64,000 nucleotides of DNA, from contig NC_017249.1 in the NCBI RefSeq assembly GCF_000284375.1, positions 806,001 to 870,000 on the forward strand. Direction: 5' to 3'. Below the pieces are notes generated by a model. The model ran no database searches. It was not told the origin of the DNA and was given only the letters and a program-made list of their open reading frames with translations. The stretch is from Bradyrhizobium japonicum USDA 6. GTDB taxonomy: Bacteria > Pseudomonadota > Alphaproteobacteria > Rhizobiales > Xanthobacteraceae. Of the stretch, positions 8,340 through 24,479 are shown piece after piece. Both the position numbers and the translations under genes were made by a program. Numbering within the stretch: the stretch's first letter is position 1; each line of letters opens with the position of its first letter.

Positions 8340-9142
8340 CTAGTGCCGGAGCAAGGGCGGCAATGTCTTGTCGAGACTTGCCGTCAGCATGGCACGCACG
8401 CCGTCGCGCAATACCTGATTGTTGACAACATCCGCGGGCTTCTCCGGAAACATCGCCTGATCCAGCTCGCGTGTCAGTCCACCAAGCGGATTGCGCAGCA
8501 AGCGGTCGACGTAGGTGTCGTCAGTCATCAAGGCCTGCGCTTCCTGGATCAACGCAAAAGACCCGCCGTCGTAAACACGGATGTACATGATCGCGTAGAG
8601 ATGCACGGATCTGTCGTAAGGGTACTGCGAGATCCCAATGCCGTATTCGCGATGCGTTCCGCCGTGCCGGTGGACGACGACATAACGTTCGCAACGGAGT
8701 CTTGGTGCGAGAAACCGAACGAAGTCCGCGATGTCTCTTTCGGCGCGGTAGAAGAACGGATTCTGCTCCCGCTGGCCGCCGGATTTCAGCTCCTCCCTTG
8801 TGATTTCAGCTCCTCCCTTGTGTAGGTGACTCTGCGCACGGAGCTGCCGGGCGCAGCCGCGCGAACGCGGGACACGACGAGGTCGTCGAGTGCCCATGCG
8901 GTCACGGCGGTCCGCGAGTACTTGTCCAGGAACTTCAGGGGACCGTACTTATTGATCATGAAGAGGTCGCCGGCGATCGGGATGACGCCGATCTGACATG
9001 GGCCGCTCTCTGCTGGCGTCGTTGAGGACGCGTTCGATGACTTGGCCGTGCTCGTCTTTGACGCAGCCTGGGCCCCGACTCCCGACGCCGAGAGCAGATG
9101 AGCCGCGACGATCATTGCGAAGGCCTGCATCGCCCTGATCAT
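8340..9142 (-). pseudogene. Secreted unknown-family paralog broken by a 20-bp duplication
   Basis: Second of two tandem paralogs. The frame from ATG 9142 (GGAAGA upstream) encodes a signal peptide, a Ser/Thr-rich linker and GPCQIGVIPIAGDLFMINKY, then hits a stop at about 8786 just past a duplicated 20-bp unit (8782-8801 and 8802-8821). Downstream, another frame continues from REELKSGGQ to DKTLPPLLRH. Removing one unit restores one open frame of 260 codons aligned end to end with the neighbour at 9178-10002, for example CERYVVVHRHGG against CERYLVVMRSEG. An alternative start is 9175. The function is unknown. Confidence 0.85.
8782..8821. repeat. Perfect 20-bp tandem duplication inside a coding region
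   Basis: The unit starts GATTTCAGCT and ends CTCCCTTGT, occurring twice head to tail with no mismatch. Twenty is not a multiple of three, so the second copy shifts the reading frame of the secreted paralog. Loss of one copy by slippage would restore it. Confidence 0.95.
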
Positions 9143-9177
9143 CGCTTTCTTCCGAGCTTGGCTTCCTTTCAGCATCG

Positions 9178-10002
9178 TCACTGCGCGAAATACGGCGGCA
9201 ATATCTTGTCCAGCCGTTTGGTCAGGAAGTCGCGCGTGATGTCGCGCAGGGCGATGTTGTTGGCGGAGTCCGCGGCCGTCTCCGGAAACATGGACTTGTC
9301 CACCTTCTGCAAAAGCTCGTTCGAAACGAAGTTGTCCGCCATACGCTTCATGACACCTTCGAACGTTACGGCGGGGCCTTTCATGATTTCGAAGGTGCGG
9401 CCGTCGACCCACGTCACGCCGATATAGGAGAAGACATATGCATATGAGATGAGACCGACACCCCGGCTGAAGATGCCGACGCCGCTGAGCGACTGATTGG
9501 TACCGTCAAGCTGTCCTTCGCTGCGCATGACGACGAGATAGCGCTCGCAACCGGCATTGCCTGCGACCTGCCGGATCAGGTTCGACAGCTCATCGCGCTG
9601 ATTGCGGAACAGGCCGGATTTGGGGTGGTAGTAGGAATCGAGTGCGCCCTTGGCGTAAGTGATCCGTCGCACCGGCGTGTTGCCTGCCGCGGCCCGCGCC
9701 CGCGCAAAGACGAGGTCGTCGAGGCCCCAGGATACCGGGACTTCGGCATAGTCGTTGCCGAACACGGTCAGACCGATCTTCTGGACGACGAAGATGTCCC
9801 CCGTCCCCGCAATCACGCCGACGCCACACGGACCGGCAGTCGCCGACTCCGCAGGCTTCGGCTTCGCCGTCACTTTCTTGGCTGTTGGCTTTGCTTGTGG
9901 CGCGGTCTGAGCGGCGGGAGCGGTGGTTGCGGGAGGGGTTTGCGCCGCTGCCGAAGTCAGGAAGAACAGCAGGATGAGCACCGGGGCAGCAAATCGAAGC
10001 AT
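9178..10002 (-). CDS. Secreted protein of unknown family, intact paralog
   Basis: I do not recognise the family. The 274-residue product has a signal peptide (MLRFAAPVLILLFFLTSAAA, cut before QTPP), a Pro/Ala/Lys-rich linker to residue 55 and a folded domain. Residues shared with its broken neighbour include GPC at 57-59, GDI/LF, W-x-LDDLV, VRR-x-TY, CERY with Cys152, FPE and a C-terminal LDK-x-LPP. The two conserved cysteines (59 and 152) could form a disulfide. It ends 35 bp before the paralog's ATG 9142. The ATG at 10002 is preferred over a TTG three codons upstream. Periplasmic location is inferred. Confidence 0.8.
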   Translation of the reverse strand: MLRFAAPVLILLFFLTSAAAQTPPATTAPAAQTAPQAKPTAKKVTAKPKPAESATAGPCGVGVIAGTGDIFVVQKIGLTVFGNDYAEVPVSWGLDDLVFARARAAAGNTPVRRITYAKGALDSYYHPKSGLFRNQRDELSNLIRQVAGNAGCERYLVVMRSEGQLDGTNQSLSGVGIFSRGVGLISYAYVFSYIGVTWVDGRTFEIMKGPAVTFEGVMKRMADNFVSNELLQKVDKSMFPETAADSANNIALRDITRDFLTKRLDKILPPYFAQ

Positions 10003-10092
10003 GGATTCCAAGGATCAGAGGCGGGAGGTCATCGGATACGCCACACTAGGGTGGGATCGTGACAACCGCAAGCTGCAGCCCGGGATCGCTGT

Positions 10093-10549
10093 CTATCCGG
10101 TGAGCCGCGGCCGCTTCCACCGATAATACTTCATCACGAACCCATTCGACGGCTCGATCTCTTCCTTCTCGAACACAGCGCTCGTACCAGCGCCAGGCCT
10201 TTTCGTTTTCGCGGACGCAGCGCAGATACATTTCATCCGGCATTTGCGTGCGCGTGAAGGCGAGCAATTGCCGTCCGAGCGATTGGCCCTGGTAGGCGGG
10301 CCCGACGAACAGCATGTCGAGATAGAGTTTTGGCAGATGCAGCGCCAGCATGGCGGCGATCGTGCCATTGTCGTCGGCGACGAACAGGCACCAGCCGTTC
10401 TCGATCTCACGCCTGATGCGTGCGCGCAGGTTTGCCAGCAGGAACTCACTCGCCTCGGCGAGGCCGGTCGAGACCCAGCTTTCCATCCAGACGCGGCCGA
10501 TCTCGTCATATTCGTCAGGGCGGGCGGTGCGGATGATCGGATCAGGCAT
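10093..10549 (-). pseudogene. GNAT acetyltransferase with a late frameshift
   Basis: The N-terminal frame from ATG 10549 gives a GNAT fold with LYLDMLFVGPAYQGQSLGRQLL as the acetyl-CoA loop region (around residues 75-97) and NEKAWRWYERC. After Cys125 near base 10175 the expected C-terminal strand (FEKEEIEPSNGFVMKYYRW) continues in another frame and stops at 10093. Two missing bases after TGT, where GNAT proteins usually have Gly-Phe, explain it; restoring them gives 152 residues, a normal GNAT length. As it stands the frame runs on to 10046 with an unrelated tail. A sequencing error is possible. Confidence 0.78.
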
Positions 10550-10628
10550 CGGTGCTCTCGGTTCGATCTGCCCGCCTTGCGCGCGGGGGCCCGCTTGAAT
10601 GATCGCGGCTATTCAGGAAAATTCCCGC

Positions 10629-11555
10629 CTAGCCACGTTGGCCGCGCGTGGCCTGCCGCGGGCGCGCCTTACCGGCCGACAGGCACACCACCTCGGAGAT
10701 CTGCAGCAGCTGCCGCGCCAGCGGGCTGGTCTTGCGCCAGACCATGCCGATGGTGCGCGAGGGCTCGGGATCGCGGAAGCGCGACAGCGAGACCGAGGCC
10801 GATCGCGTCTCCACCGACACCGCCATTTCCGGGATCAAGGTGACGCCGATTCCGGCGCTGACCATCTGGACCAGCGTCGACAGCGAATTCGCATCCAGCA
10901 TCTCGCGCGGCGGCGCCGATTGCATGTTGCAGAACGACAGCGCCTGATCGCGGAAGCAGTGCCCCTCTTCGAGCAGCAGCAGCCGCATCTCGCGCATCAT
11001 CTCGCGCGATGGCACCGGTGTGCCTTCGTCGGAGCCCGGTCGCACCAGCAGGAATTTTTCGTCGAACAGCGCGACCTCGGTGAGCGAAGGCTCGGACACC
11101 GGCAGTGCGACGATGGCCGTGTCGAGCCGGCCTTCCACCAGTTCCTGGATCAGCCGCGGCGTCATCGTCTCGCGCACGCGGATGTCGAGCTCCGGATGCA
11201 TGCGCGTCAGATTCTTGGTGATCTTGGGCAGCAGATAGGGCGCGATCGTCGGGATCATGCCGATCCGCAGCCGGCCCGCAAAGCGGTCCTGCGAGGCGCG
11301 CGCGAAATCGCCGAGCTCATCGACCGAGCGCAGGATGTCGCGGACGCGCGGCGCGAGCTCCTCGCCGAACCGGGTCAGCGCCACCTGCCGGGCGCTGCGC
11401 TCCAGCAGCAGGCCGCCGAGCGCCTCCTCCAGTTCCTTGATCTGCATCGACAGGGCCGGCTGGGAGATCGAGCTTGCCTCCGCCGCGCGGCCGAAATGGC
11501 CGTGACGCGCCAGCGCGTCGAAATATCTGAGCTGGCGCATCGTCACGTTGACCAT
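10629..11555 (-). CDS. oxyR: Hydrogen-peroxide sensor OxyR (LysR family)
   Basis: Redox-sensing LysR regulator of peroxide defence. The 308-residue protein has the N-terminal helix-turn-helix (MRQLRYFDALARHGHFGRAA) and, in the regulatory domain, EEGHCFRDQALSFC with Cys200 and Cys209. These match the E. coli OxyR redox pair Cys199/Cys208, nine residues apart. It is divergent from katG across 112 bp, the classical arrangement in rhizobia, so oxidised OxyR probably activates katG. ATG at 11555 is followed by a second ATG five codons in. Confidence 0.94.
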   Translation of the reverse strand: MVNVTMRQLRYFDALARHGHFGRAAEASSISQPALSMQIKELEEALGGLLLERSARQVALTRFGEELAPRVRDILRSVDELGDFARASQDRFAGRLRIGMIPTIAPYLLPKITKNLTRMHPELDIRVRETMTPRLIQELVEGRLDTAIVALPVSEPSLTEVALFDEKFLLVRPGSDEGTPVPSREMMREMRLLLLEEGHCFRDQALSFCNMQSAPPREMLDANSLSTLVQMVSAGIGVTLIPEMAVSVETRSASVSLSRFRDPEPSRTIGMVWRKTSPLARQLLQISEVVCLSAGKARPRQATRGQRG

Positions 11556-11566
11556 CAGAAAATCCT

Positions 11567-11577
11567 ATCGCAGCGAT
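11567..11577. promoter_or_regulatory. Candidate OxyR half-site in oxyR-katG intergenic region
   Basis: ATCGC-A-GCGAT is a short perfect palindrome with a T-N11-A frame within the divergent region, 12 bp upstream of the oxyR start. OxyR sites are loosely conserved, so only its position and symmetry support this. Confidence 0.35.
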
Positions 11578-11616
11578 CATTAAAGTCAACTTCCCCTGAT
11601 CGAATGCGAAGCCTAG

Positions 11617-13833
<2,217 letters not shown>

Positions 13834-13863
13834 TCCCTGAGCTTCAAGCAAGCGACAAACAAA

Positions 13864-13887
13864 AAGGGCGGCCGCGAGGCCGCCCTT
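13864..13887 (-). terminator. Rho-independent terminator of pnp (may serve katG too)
   Basis: A perfect 10-bp stem (AAGGGCGGCC and GGCCGCCCTT) with a 4-nt loop. Read on the minus strand it is followed by TTTGTTTG, a proper U-tract for the end of the pnp operon. On the plus strand the tract is weak, so katG termination there would be less efficient. Confidence 0.88.
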
Positions 13888-13910
13888 CGTGTTGCTGATG
13901 TGCGAAGCGA

Positions 13911-16064
<2,154 letters not shown>

Positions 16065-16070
16065 AGAGGT

Positions 16071-16096
16071 CTTCTTTCATGGGTTCTCGAAAGAAG
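16071..16096 (-). promoter_or_regulatory. Hairpin covering the pnp ribosome-binding region
   Basis: On the mRNA strand CTTCTTTC pairs perfectly with GAAAGAAG (8 bp) across a 10-nt loop. The 3' arm lies 7-14 nt upstream of the pnp ATG and includes the purine-rich stretch that should act as Shine-Dalgarno. In E. coli the pnp leader hairpin is an RNase III and PNPase autocontrol site; equivalence here is inferred. Confidence 0.5.
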
Positions 16097-16412
16097 GACG
16101 GCCCGAAAAACAAAAACCATGCGCAAGATTGCGGGACGTTGATCGAAGCGGGCGATCAGCGTCCTGCGATCCTGCCATGGTTTTCGGATTTCGGATGGCG
16201 TCCATCCTTTCGGGTCATACGGGCGCCTTGCCCGTTGTGCCCAGCCGCCGGATTGCTGCTGGACTGTCAGTCGGCACGAACGCGAACACCGGATTGCGGT
16301 CCTCGCCCATCGTGCCCCGGATGCTCGCCGTCAACGGCTCGCACCCGACGTGCACGCAGCCTCGATCAAAAACCTTTAAACAAACGCTTTCGCTCGAAAC
16401 CGCGCACGAAAA

Positions 16413-16431
16413 CGCGCGCCAGTGGCGCGCG
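16413..16431 (-). terminator. Terminator after rpsO
   Basis: A perfect 8-bp GC stem CGCGCGCC-ACT-GGCGCGCG followed on the minus strand by TTTTCG, 10 bp past the rpsO stop. The U-tract is short, so readthrough into pnp is likely. Confidence 0.7.
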
Positions 16432-16440
16432 CGGGAACAC

Positions 16441-16710
16441 TTAACGACGAATGTTGTGCTTCTCGAGCAGCGCCTTGTAACGCGCCTCGTCCCTCTTCTT
16501 GAGGTAGTCGAGCAGCGAGCGGCGGGTCGAAACCAGCTTCAAGAGGCCGCGACGCGAATGGTTGTCCTTCACGTGGGTCTTGAAATGGTTGGTGAGGTTG
16601 TTGATGCGTTCCGACAGGATCGCGACCTGAACCTCCGGCGAGCCGGTGTCGCCGGCCTTGTTGGCATTCGTCTTGATGACTTCCGCTTTGCGTTCTGCGG
16701 CAATCGACAT
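16441..16710 (-). CDS. rpsO: 30S ribosomal protein S15
   Basis: Primary 16S rRNA-binding protein of the small subunit platform. The 89-residue product (the standard length) has [15 protein letters not shown] and the conserved [21 protein letters not shown] segment. ATG 16710 gives the canonical MSIAAERK start; an upstream TTG adds two residues only. The start lies 2 bp after the truB stop, so translation is likely coupled. Confidence 0.97.
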   Translation of the reverse strand: MSIAAERKAEVIKTNANKAGDTGSPEVQVAILSERINNLTNHFKTHVKDNHSRRGLLKLVSTRRSLLDYLKKRDEARYKALLEKHNIRR

Positions 16711-16712
16711 CG

Positions 16713-17831
16713 TCAATTTCTCTCGTTGCGACCGGTGCTGGCAGTCAGACCGGTCAGGTTGAACACACGCTTGGGGATGATTTCGCCGTTGCCGACTTCA
16801 GCAAGCGCCAATAGACGGCCTGCCACCGTGACATAGACTGTGCCGCTACTAGTGGGCGCATCCCGTCCGCGCAATAAAACGGCCTGGCCCCTATGGAGCC
16901 TTGCCGCATCAGCCCGAGTGACGGCCAGTGCCGGGATGTCGTCCAGCGCGGTCTCAACGGGCATCAGCGCGTCGGCGAGGCTGCCCTCGCCGGACGCGGC
17001 TCTATCGCATAAAGCCTCCAACTGATCCAGCGGAATCATGTCGTTCTCGCCAAATGGGCCGACCAGGGTCCGCCGCAGCGCGCAGATATGGCCGTAAGTG
17101 CCGAGAATCCGGCCCATATCGCGGGCCAGCGCCCGGACATAGGTGCCCTTGCCGCACTCGGCCTCGAACACCGCCCGGTCGTTATCCGGTTGATCCACAA
17201 GGGTTAAATGGTGAATTTCGACCGGACGGGGGGCCAGTTCCACGACCTCGCCGTCGCGGGCGAGGTCATAGGCGCGCTCGCCCTGGACCTTGATCGCGGA
17301 ATAGCGCGGCGGGATCTGCTCGATCACCCCGGTGAAGCGGGGCAGCAGGGCCAGGATGGCCTCCCGGGTCGGGCGCTGGTCGGAGGTCGCGGTGACCCGG
17401 CCCTCGATATCATCGGTGTCGCGCTCCTCGCCCCAGCACACAGTGAACTGGTAGCGCTTGCGGCCGTCCATCACGAAGGGAACCGTCTTGGTGGCCTCGC
17501 CGAGCGCGATCGGCAGGCCGCCGGAGGCGAGCGGGTCGAGCGTGCCGGCGTGTCCCGCGCGCTTGGCGTTGAACAGGCGCTTGAGCACGGCGACCGCCTG
17601 CGTCGAGGTCATGCCGATCGGCTTGTCGAGCACGACCCAGCCATGGACGTCGCGGCGGTCGCGGCGCGGCTGGTTGCCCTTCTGCTTGTTGGCGCGGGGA
17701 TCGTTGTTGACGCGGCGCGGCTCCTGATGCGGCTGGGAATCGCCGCCGAGATCCGCAAAATTATTTTTCTGCACGTCGCGCTGATCGGTCTCTTCGCCGC
17801 CGATCGTGCCGTGAGCCGGGTCCATCGTCAT
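16713..17831 (-). CDS. truB: tRNA pseudouridine-55 synthase TruB
   Basis: Converts U55 to pseudouridine in the T-loop of elongator tRNAs. The 372-residue protein has the catalytic Asp in [32 protein letters not shown], and [17 protein letters not shown], with a C-terminal PUA-like region. It has a hydrophilic N-terminal extension of about 60 residues before [13 protein letters not shown] that is rich in Asn, Arg and Gln. Typical TruB starts near that motif, so the extension is unusual or the real start is further in. ATG 17831 shares one base with the rbfA stop. Confidence 0.95.
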   Translation of the reverse strand: MTMDPAHGTIGGEETDQRDVQKNNFADLGGDSQPHQEPRRVNNDPRANKQKGNQPRRDRRDVHGWVVLDKPIGMTSTQAVAVLKRLFNAKRAGHAGTLDPLASGGLPIALGEATKTVPFVMDGRKRYQFTVCWGEERDTDDIEGRVTATSDQRPTREAILALLPRFTGVIEQIPPRYSAIKVQGERAYDLARDGEVVELAPRPVEIHHLTLVDQPDNDRAVFEAECGKGTYVRALARDMGRILGTYGHICALRRTLVGPFGENDMIPLDQLEALCDRAASGEGSLADALMPVETALDDIPALAVTRADAARLHRGQAVLLRGRDAPTSSGTVYVTVAGRLLALAEVGNGEIIPKRVFNLTGLTASTGRNERN

Positions 17832-18259
17832 CACTCTTCTTCCCGATCCGAATCCGGATCCTGTTCCAGGTCCTTCTGCACCGCAGGTGTTCGCAAAAGC
17901 TTCTCGATCCGTTCCGCTTCGTCGAATCGTTCGTCGACGCGGAAACGAAGGTCAGGTGCAAATTTCAGGTTAACGCGATGCGCGACCTCGCCGCGCAGGA
18001 ATTTCTTGTTGCGCTCGAGCGCAGCAATGACGACCTCGGTATCGCGGCCACCAAGCGGCATCACATAGACTGTCGCGAGCTTCAGGTCGGGCGACATCCG
18101 CACCTCCGGCACGGTGATGATGTGACCCTCGAGGTCATCATCATGCACATTGCCTTGCGCCAGAATCTCGGCCATCGCGTGGCGAACCTGCTCGCCGACA
18201 CGCAACTGGCGTTGCGAGCCGCCCGGCGCGGAACTTTTCTTCTGATGGTGGCGGGGCAT
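17831..18259 (-). CDS. rbfA: Ribosome-binding factor A
   Basis: Late 30S assembly factor binding the helix 1 region of 16S rRNA, needed for cold adaptation in model species. The 142-residue protein has the KH-like core ([55 protein letters not shown]) and an acidic C-terminal tail ending EREEE. It follows infB after a 155-bp gap and overlaps truB by one base. Confidence 0.96.
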   Translation of the reverse strand: MPRHHQKKSSAPGGSQRQLRVGEQVRHAMAEILAQGNVHDDDLEGHIITVPEVRMSPDLKLATVYVMPLGGRDTEVVIAALERNKKFLRGEVAHRVNLKFAPDLRFRVDERFDEAERIEKLLRTPAVQKDLEQDPDSDREEE

Positions 18260-18414
18260 GGTTGGAAATCACCTCGTCGTGCCCGCGTTTGGGACACGAG
18301 CATTGTCATTTGTCCTGTTGAAACGAATGCGGCGCGATGGCCGGAATAAATCCGGCCATCGCACTCCCGCAATTTCAGCTCAAAAAGATCCGGGCGCTTC
18401 GGTAAGATTTGGAC

Positions 18415-21123
18415 TTACAGGGAGCGCTGGATCGTCTCCACGCGATAACACTCGATCACGTCACCGGCACGCATGTCGTGGTAGTTCTCGAAGGCCATGC
18501 CGCATTCCTGACCGGACTGGACTTCCTTCACTTCGTCCTTGAAGCGCTTCAGCGTCGACAGCTTGCCTTCGTGCACGACGACGTTGTCGCGGATCAGGCG
18601 CACATTGGCGCCGCGTTCCACGGTACCGTCGGTGACGCGGCAGCCGGCGACCTTGCCGACCTTGGAGATGTTGAAGATCTCCAGGATCGAGGCATTGCCC
18701 AGCATGGTTTCGCGCAAGGTCGGCGCGAGCAGGCCGCTCATCGCCTTCTTCACGTCGTCCACGAGGTCGTAGATGATGTTGTAGTAGCGGATCTCGATGC
18801 CGTTGCGCTTGGCGGCCGCAGCCGCCTCCTTGTTGGCACGAACCGAGAAGCCGATGATCGCGGCGTTGAAGCCTTCCGCGAGCGTCACGTCCGATTCCGA
18901 GATGCCGCCGACGCCGGCATGCAGGATGCGGGCAGCGACTTCGTCGGTGCCGAGCTTCTCCAGCGAGCCGAGGATCGCTTCCAGCGAGCCCTGCACGTCG
19001 GCCTTGATGATCAGCGGGAATTCCTTGCGGCCCGCCGTCTTCAATTGCGACATCATCTGCTCGAGCGAGCCGCGCATGCCGGAGATCGAGGCAGCCGCGT
19101 TCTCGCGCTTCTGGTGCGCGCGGTAGCTGGTGACCTGGCGGGCGCGGGCTTCGTTCTCGACCACCGCGAGACGATCGCCGGCCTCCGGCGGACCGTTGAA
19201 ACCGAGCACCTCGACCGGCACCGAAGGACCCGCCTCCTGCACGGTCTCGCCCTGATCCGAGATCAGCGCGCGGACGCGGCCCATCTCGGCGCCGGCGACG
19301 ATGATGTCGCCGACACGCAGCGTGCCGCGCTGGACCAGCACGGTCGCGACCGGGCCACGGCCGCGATCGAGCTTGGCTTCGATCACGGTGCCTTCGGCCG
19401 GGCGATCCGAATTGGTCTTGAGGTCGAGGATGTCGGCCTGGAGCGCGATCATCTCGAGCAGCTTGTCGAGATTGGTCTTGTTCTTGGCGGACACTTCGAC
19501 GTCGACGACTTCGCCGCCGAAGGATTCGACCTGCACCTCGTGCTGGAGCAGCTCGGTGCGCACGCGCTCGGGCTTCGCATCGGGCTTGTCGATCTTGTTG
19601 ATGGCAACGATGATCGGCACCCGCGCCGCCTTGGCGTGGTTGATGGCTTCGATCGTCTGCGGCATCACGCCGTCATCGGCCGCAACCACCAGCACGACGA
19701 TGTCGGTCACCTTGGCGCCGCGGGCGCGCATCGCGGTGAACGCGGCGTGGCCGGGCGTGTCGATGAAGGTGATCTTCTTGCCGCTTTCGGGCGACAGCAC
19801 CTGATAGGCGCCGATATGCTGGGTGATGCCGCCGGCCTCGCCGGAGACGACGTTGGCATGGCGGAGCGCGTCGAGCAGCGAGGTCTTGCCGTGGTCGACG
19901 TGACCCATCACGGTCACCACCGGTGAACGCGTCTCGGTGTCGGTGGAATCGTCGACCTGGTCGAACAGACCCTCTTCGACGTCCGACGCGGCAACGCGCT
20001 TGACGGTGTGACCCAGTTCTTCCGCGATCAGCTGCGCGGTGTCGGCGTCGATCACGTCGGTGATCTTGTGCATCGCGCCCTGCTTCATCAGCATGCGGAT
20101 GACGTCGACCGCGCGCTCGGCCATGCGGTTGGCGAGCTCCTGGATCGTGATCGCTTCCGGAATGATCACCTCGCGGATGAGCTTTTCCTTCGGCTCGTTC
20201 GAGGCGTGGCCCTTCAGGCGCTGGGTCCGGCGGCGGAAGGAGGCAATCGAGCGCTCGCGCACGTCGTCGGCATTGAATGCGGTGACGACGGTCAGGCGGC
20301 CGCGCTCCTTCTGCGGACCGGGCTTGTGGGTGGTCTTCGGGGGCGGCGCGGGACGCGCAGCGCCGCCAGGACCACGGCGGATCTGGCGCGGACCCTCGTC
20401 CTCGTCCGGTCCGGCTGCGACAGCGGGGGCGCGACCCACCGGGCCACCCGGCCGCTGCGTGGTCGTTCCGGGCCGCGCCGTCGTTGTTCCCGGGCGGGCC
20501 GTGGTGGTGGTGCCGGGCCGCGCCGCGGGCGCTCCGGGCCGCGGTGCAGGAGCAGGTGCGGCCGTCGTCGTCGTTGCAGGGCGTGCCGCGGATTGCGGTT
20601 GCTCGCCTTCGCCAAAACGCTTCTTGGCCTCGGTTTCGGCCTTGCGCTTGGCTTCCTCTTCGTGGCGGTGGCGCTCTTCCTCGGCCTTGCGGCGGGCTTC
20701 GGCAGCCTCGCGCTCGGCGCGCTCCGCGCTTTCGCGGACAGCGCGGCGCTGGGCCTCTTCCTCGGCATGGCGGCGTTCTTCGACTTCGCGCACCTTGGCA
20801 TCGGCCAGCGCGCTGGCGCGGGCGGAACGTTCGTCCTCGGTCAGCGTGCGCAGCACCACGCCGGAGCCGGCGTTGCGCGGCGGTGCTGGGCGCGCGGGAG
20901 CGGGAGCGGACGCGGCCGGCGCCGGCTTTGCAACAACCGTGGGAGCCTGCGGCTCGGGGCTGCCGTCGACGCGGCGCTTGCCGCGCTTCTCGACCACGAC
21001 CTGCTTGCTGCGGCCATGGCTGAAGCTCTGGCGGACAGTGCCCGTTTCGACGCGCGGCTTGAGCGATAGCGTCTTGCTCGGAACGCTCAGCTTCTTGTCG
21101 TCAGGGGTCTTGGTATCAACCAT
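18415..21123 (-). CDS. infB: Translation initiation factor IF-2
   Basis: GTPase that places initiator tRNA on the ribosome. The 902-residue protein has a long N-terminal region (1-260): an IF2-associated start, a charged coiled-coil stretch rich in [13 protein letters not shown], and a low-complexity segment of repeated RPGTTT units near 205-230. The GTPase domain follows with [22 protein letters not shown] and NKIDKPDA, then the beta-barrel and C2 domains. The order after nusA and ylxR is the standard operon. The RPGTTT repeat is not a usual IF-2 feature and may vary between strains. Confidence 0.97.
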   Translation of the reverse strand: MVDTKTPDDKKLSVPSKTLSLKPRVETGTVRQSFSHGRSKQVVVEKRGKRRVDGSPEPQAPTVVAKPAPAASAPAPARPAPPRNAGSGVVLRTLTEDERSARASALADAKVREVEERRHAEEEAQRRAVRESAERAEREAAEARRKAEEERHRHEEEAKRKAETEAKKRFGEGEQPQSAARPATTTTAAPAPAPRPGAPAARPGTTTTARPGTTTARPGTTTQRPGGPVGRAPAVAAGPDEDEGPRQIRRGPGGAARPAPPPKTTHKPGPQKERGRLTVVTAFNADDVRERSIASFRRRTQRLKGHASNEPKEKLIREVIIPEAITIQELANRMAERAVDVIRMLMKQGAMHKITDVIDADTAQLIAEELGHTVKRVAASDVEEGLFDQVDDSTDTETRSPVVTVMGHVDHGKTSLLDALRHANVVSGEAGGITQHIGAYQVLSPESGKKITFIDTPGHAAFTAMRARGAKVTDIVVLVVAADDGVMPQTIEAINHAKAARVPIIVAINKIDKPDAKPERVRTELLQHEVQVESFGGEVVDVEVSAKNKTNLDKLLEMIALQADILDLKTNSDRPAEGTVIEAKLDRGRGPVATVLVQRGTLRVGDIIVAGAEMGRVRALISDQGETVQEAGPSVPVEVLGFNGPPEAGDRLAVVENEARARQVTSYRAHQKRENAAASISGMRGSLEQMMSQLKTAGRKEFPLIIKADVQGSLEAILGSLEKLGTDEVAARILHAGVGGISESDVTLAEGFNAAIIGFSVRANKEAAAAAKRNGIEIRYYNIIYDLVDDVKKAMSGLLAPTLRETMLGNASILEIFNISKVGKVAGCRVTDGTVERGANVRLIRDNVVVHEGKLSTLKRFKDEVKEVQSGQECGMAFENYHDMRAGDVIECYRVETIQRSL

Positions 21124-21195
21124 TCAGAGTAGTCCTAATCCTGATCTGTTAGCATTGTGCGTTGCCGCACCGTCCTATCGGGTCGTCGTTGTCTC

Positions 21196-21879
21196 TCAGA
21201 AATCCTGGCCGGGCTTTTCGGCAGTCTTGTCATCGTCCGCCATCCGGTATCGGACCAGCATCTGGCTACGTGACAGGAATGACTTGCTCGCCGGGCCCGC
21301 GAGCAGGGCAGCATGTATCACATTTGACCGGGTAAGTGCCAAATCCAATTCTATCGATTTCAGCGCAGTGACGACGGGAATCTGCGGCTTCGCGCCGCGA
21401 TTCCCGTCATTTTGACGTGCCAGCATGTCTAATTTGCGGATTCCGTCCGCGGCCCCGTCGCTGGCATGGATCAGGACCTCGACCGTGCCTTCCCGCAGGG
21501 CGCTTTCGACCTTGCCGAAGCCGGCCACAATCTGGCCCGCCTTGGTGGCAATCCCAAGGGCTTCCGTCACGCTCCGGACCAGGAGCGCCTCGATGTCGGC
21601 GGGAAGCGTCTGGGGAGTGCGCAGCTCGCGCTTGAAGGCTTTGCTAAATTGGTGACGCCGGACGGCTTCCGCAACCACCTCGCGCGAGGCGGTGACCCAC
21701 ATGCCGCGTCCGGGCAGCTTGCGCTTGAGATCGGGAACTATGTCGCCTTGCGGCGAAATGACGAAGCGGATCAGCTCGTCGATCGGCCGGACCTCGCGAC
21801 TGACCGCGCACATCCGCATGGTCGCGGACCTTTCGGTCCGCGGTCCATGGTCGAGATCGTGGTCAGTTTCTGCGAGCAT
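21196..21879 (-). CDS. YlxR (DUF448) and L7Ae-like RNA-binding protein
   Basis: Nucleic-acid-binding protein of 227 residues encoded between nusA and infB. The N-terminal YlxR domain has MRMCAVSREVRPIDELIRFV and LPGRGMWVTASREVV. The second half (about 95-190) resembles the L7Ae/L30e fold, with ALGIATKAGQIVAGFGKVE and LIHASDGAADGIRKL. In alphaproteobacteria these two modules are commonly fused, while firmicutes keep two genes. It probably acts in RNA or ribosome biology; the exact role is unsettled. Confidence 0.93.
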   Translation of the reverse strand: MLAETDHDLDHGPRTERSATMRMCAVSREVRPIDELIRFVISPQGDIVPDLKRKLPGRGMWVTASREVVAEAVRRHQFSKAFKRELRTPQTLPADIEALLVRSVTEALGIATKAGQIVAGFGKVESALREGTVEVLIHASDGAADGIRKLDMLARQNDGNRGAKPQIPVVTALKSIELDLALTRSNVIHAALLAGPASKSFLSRSQMLVRYRMADDDKTAEKPGQDF

Positions 21880-21902
21880 CCGGGCGACATTCTCCTTCGT
21901 CC

Positions 21903-23513
<1,611 letters not shown>

Positions 23514-23515
23514 GG

Positions 23516-24298
<783 letters not shown>

Positions 24299-24417
24299 TT
24301 AAGGCTTGGTTAAGGACTTGAACAGGTCAGGATTTGCAGAGCCTGTTTCGGAACTCTTTATCCCGGCAGCTCGCCGGGCCGCATATCTTCCACCAAGCCG
24401 CGTTCAGGTAATAAAAA

Positions 24418-24443
24418 AGAGCGGGTCCTTTCGGGCCCACTCT
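24418..24443 (-). terminator. Terminator-like attenuator in the rimP-nusA leader
   Basis: AGAGTGGGCCC and GGACCCGCTCT form an 11-bp stem with one mismatch and a G-U pair around a GAAA loop, followed on the minus strand by TTTTTTATT. It lies 144 nt upstream of rimP and no minus-strand gene ends nearby, so it looks like an attenuator rather than the end of another unit. Control by NusA is an inference from E. coli. Confidence 0.75.
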
Positions 24444-24479
24444 CACTACGCGGATCGTATGAGAAGATGAATTGGCGCT

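Larger units (their letters stand above)
16065..16440. other. rpsO-pnp intergenic region (pnp leader)
   Basis: 376 bp without a supported gene. It holds the rpsO terminator (16413-16431), a small hairpin GGATGG-CGT-CCATCC (16193-16207) and the pnp leader hairpin (16071-16096). A separate pnp promoter is expected, but no convincing -35/-10 pair was found by eye. Confidence 0.6.

Noticed and set aside
16079..16444. Open frame of 121 residues in the pnp leader
   Set aside because: No ribosome-binding site and no recognisable domain; it overlaps the rpsO terminator.
18409..19926. A 505-residue open frame opposite infB
   Set aside because: Shadow of infB with no fold-like sequence.
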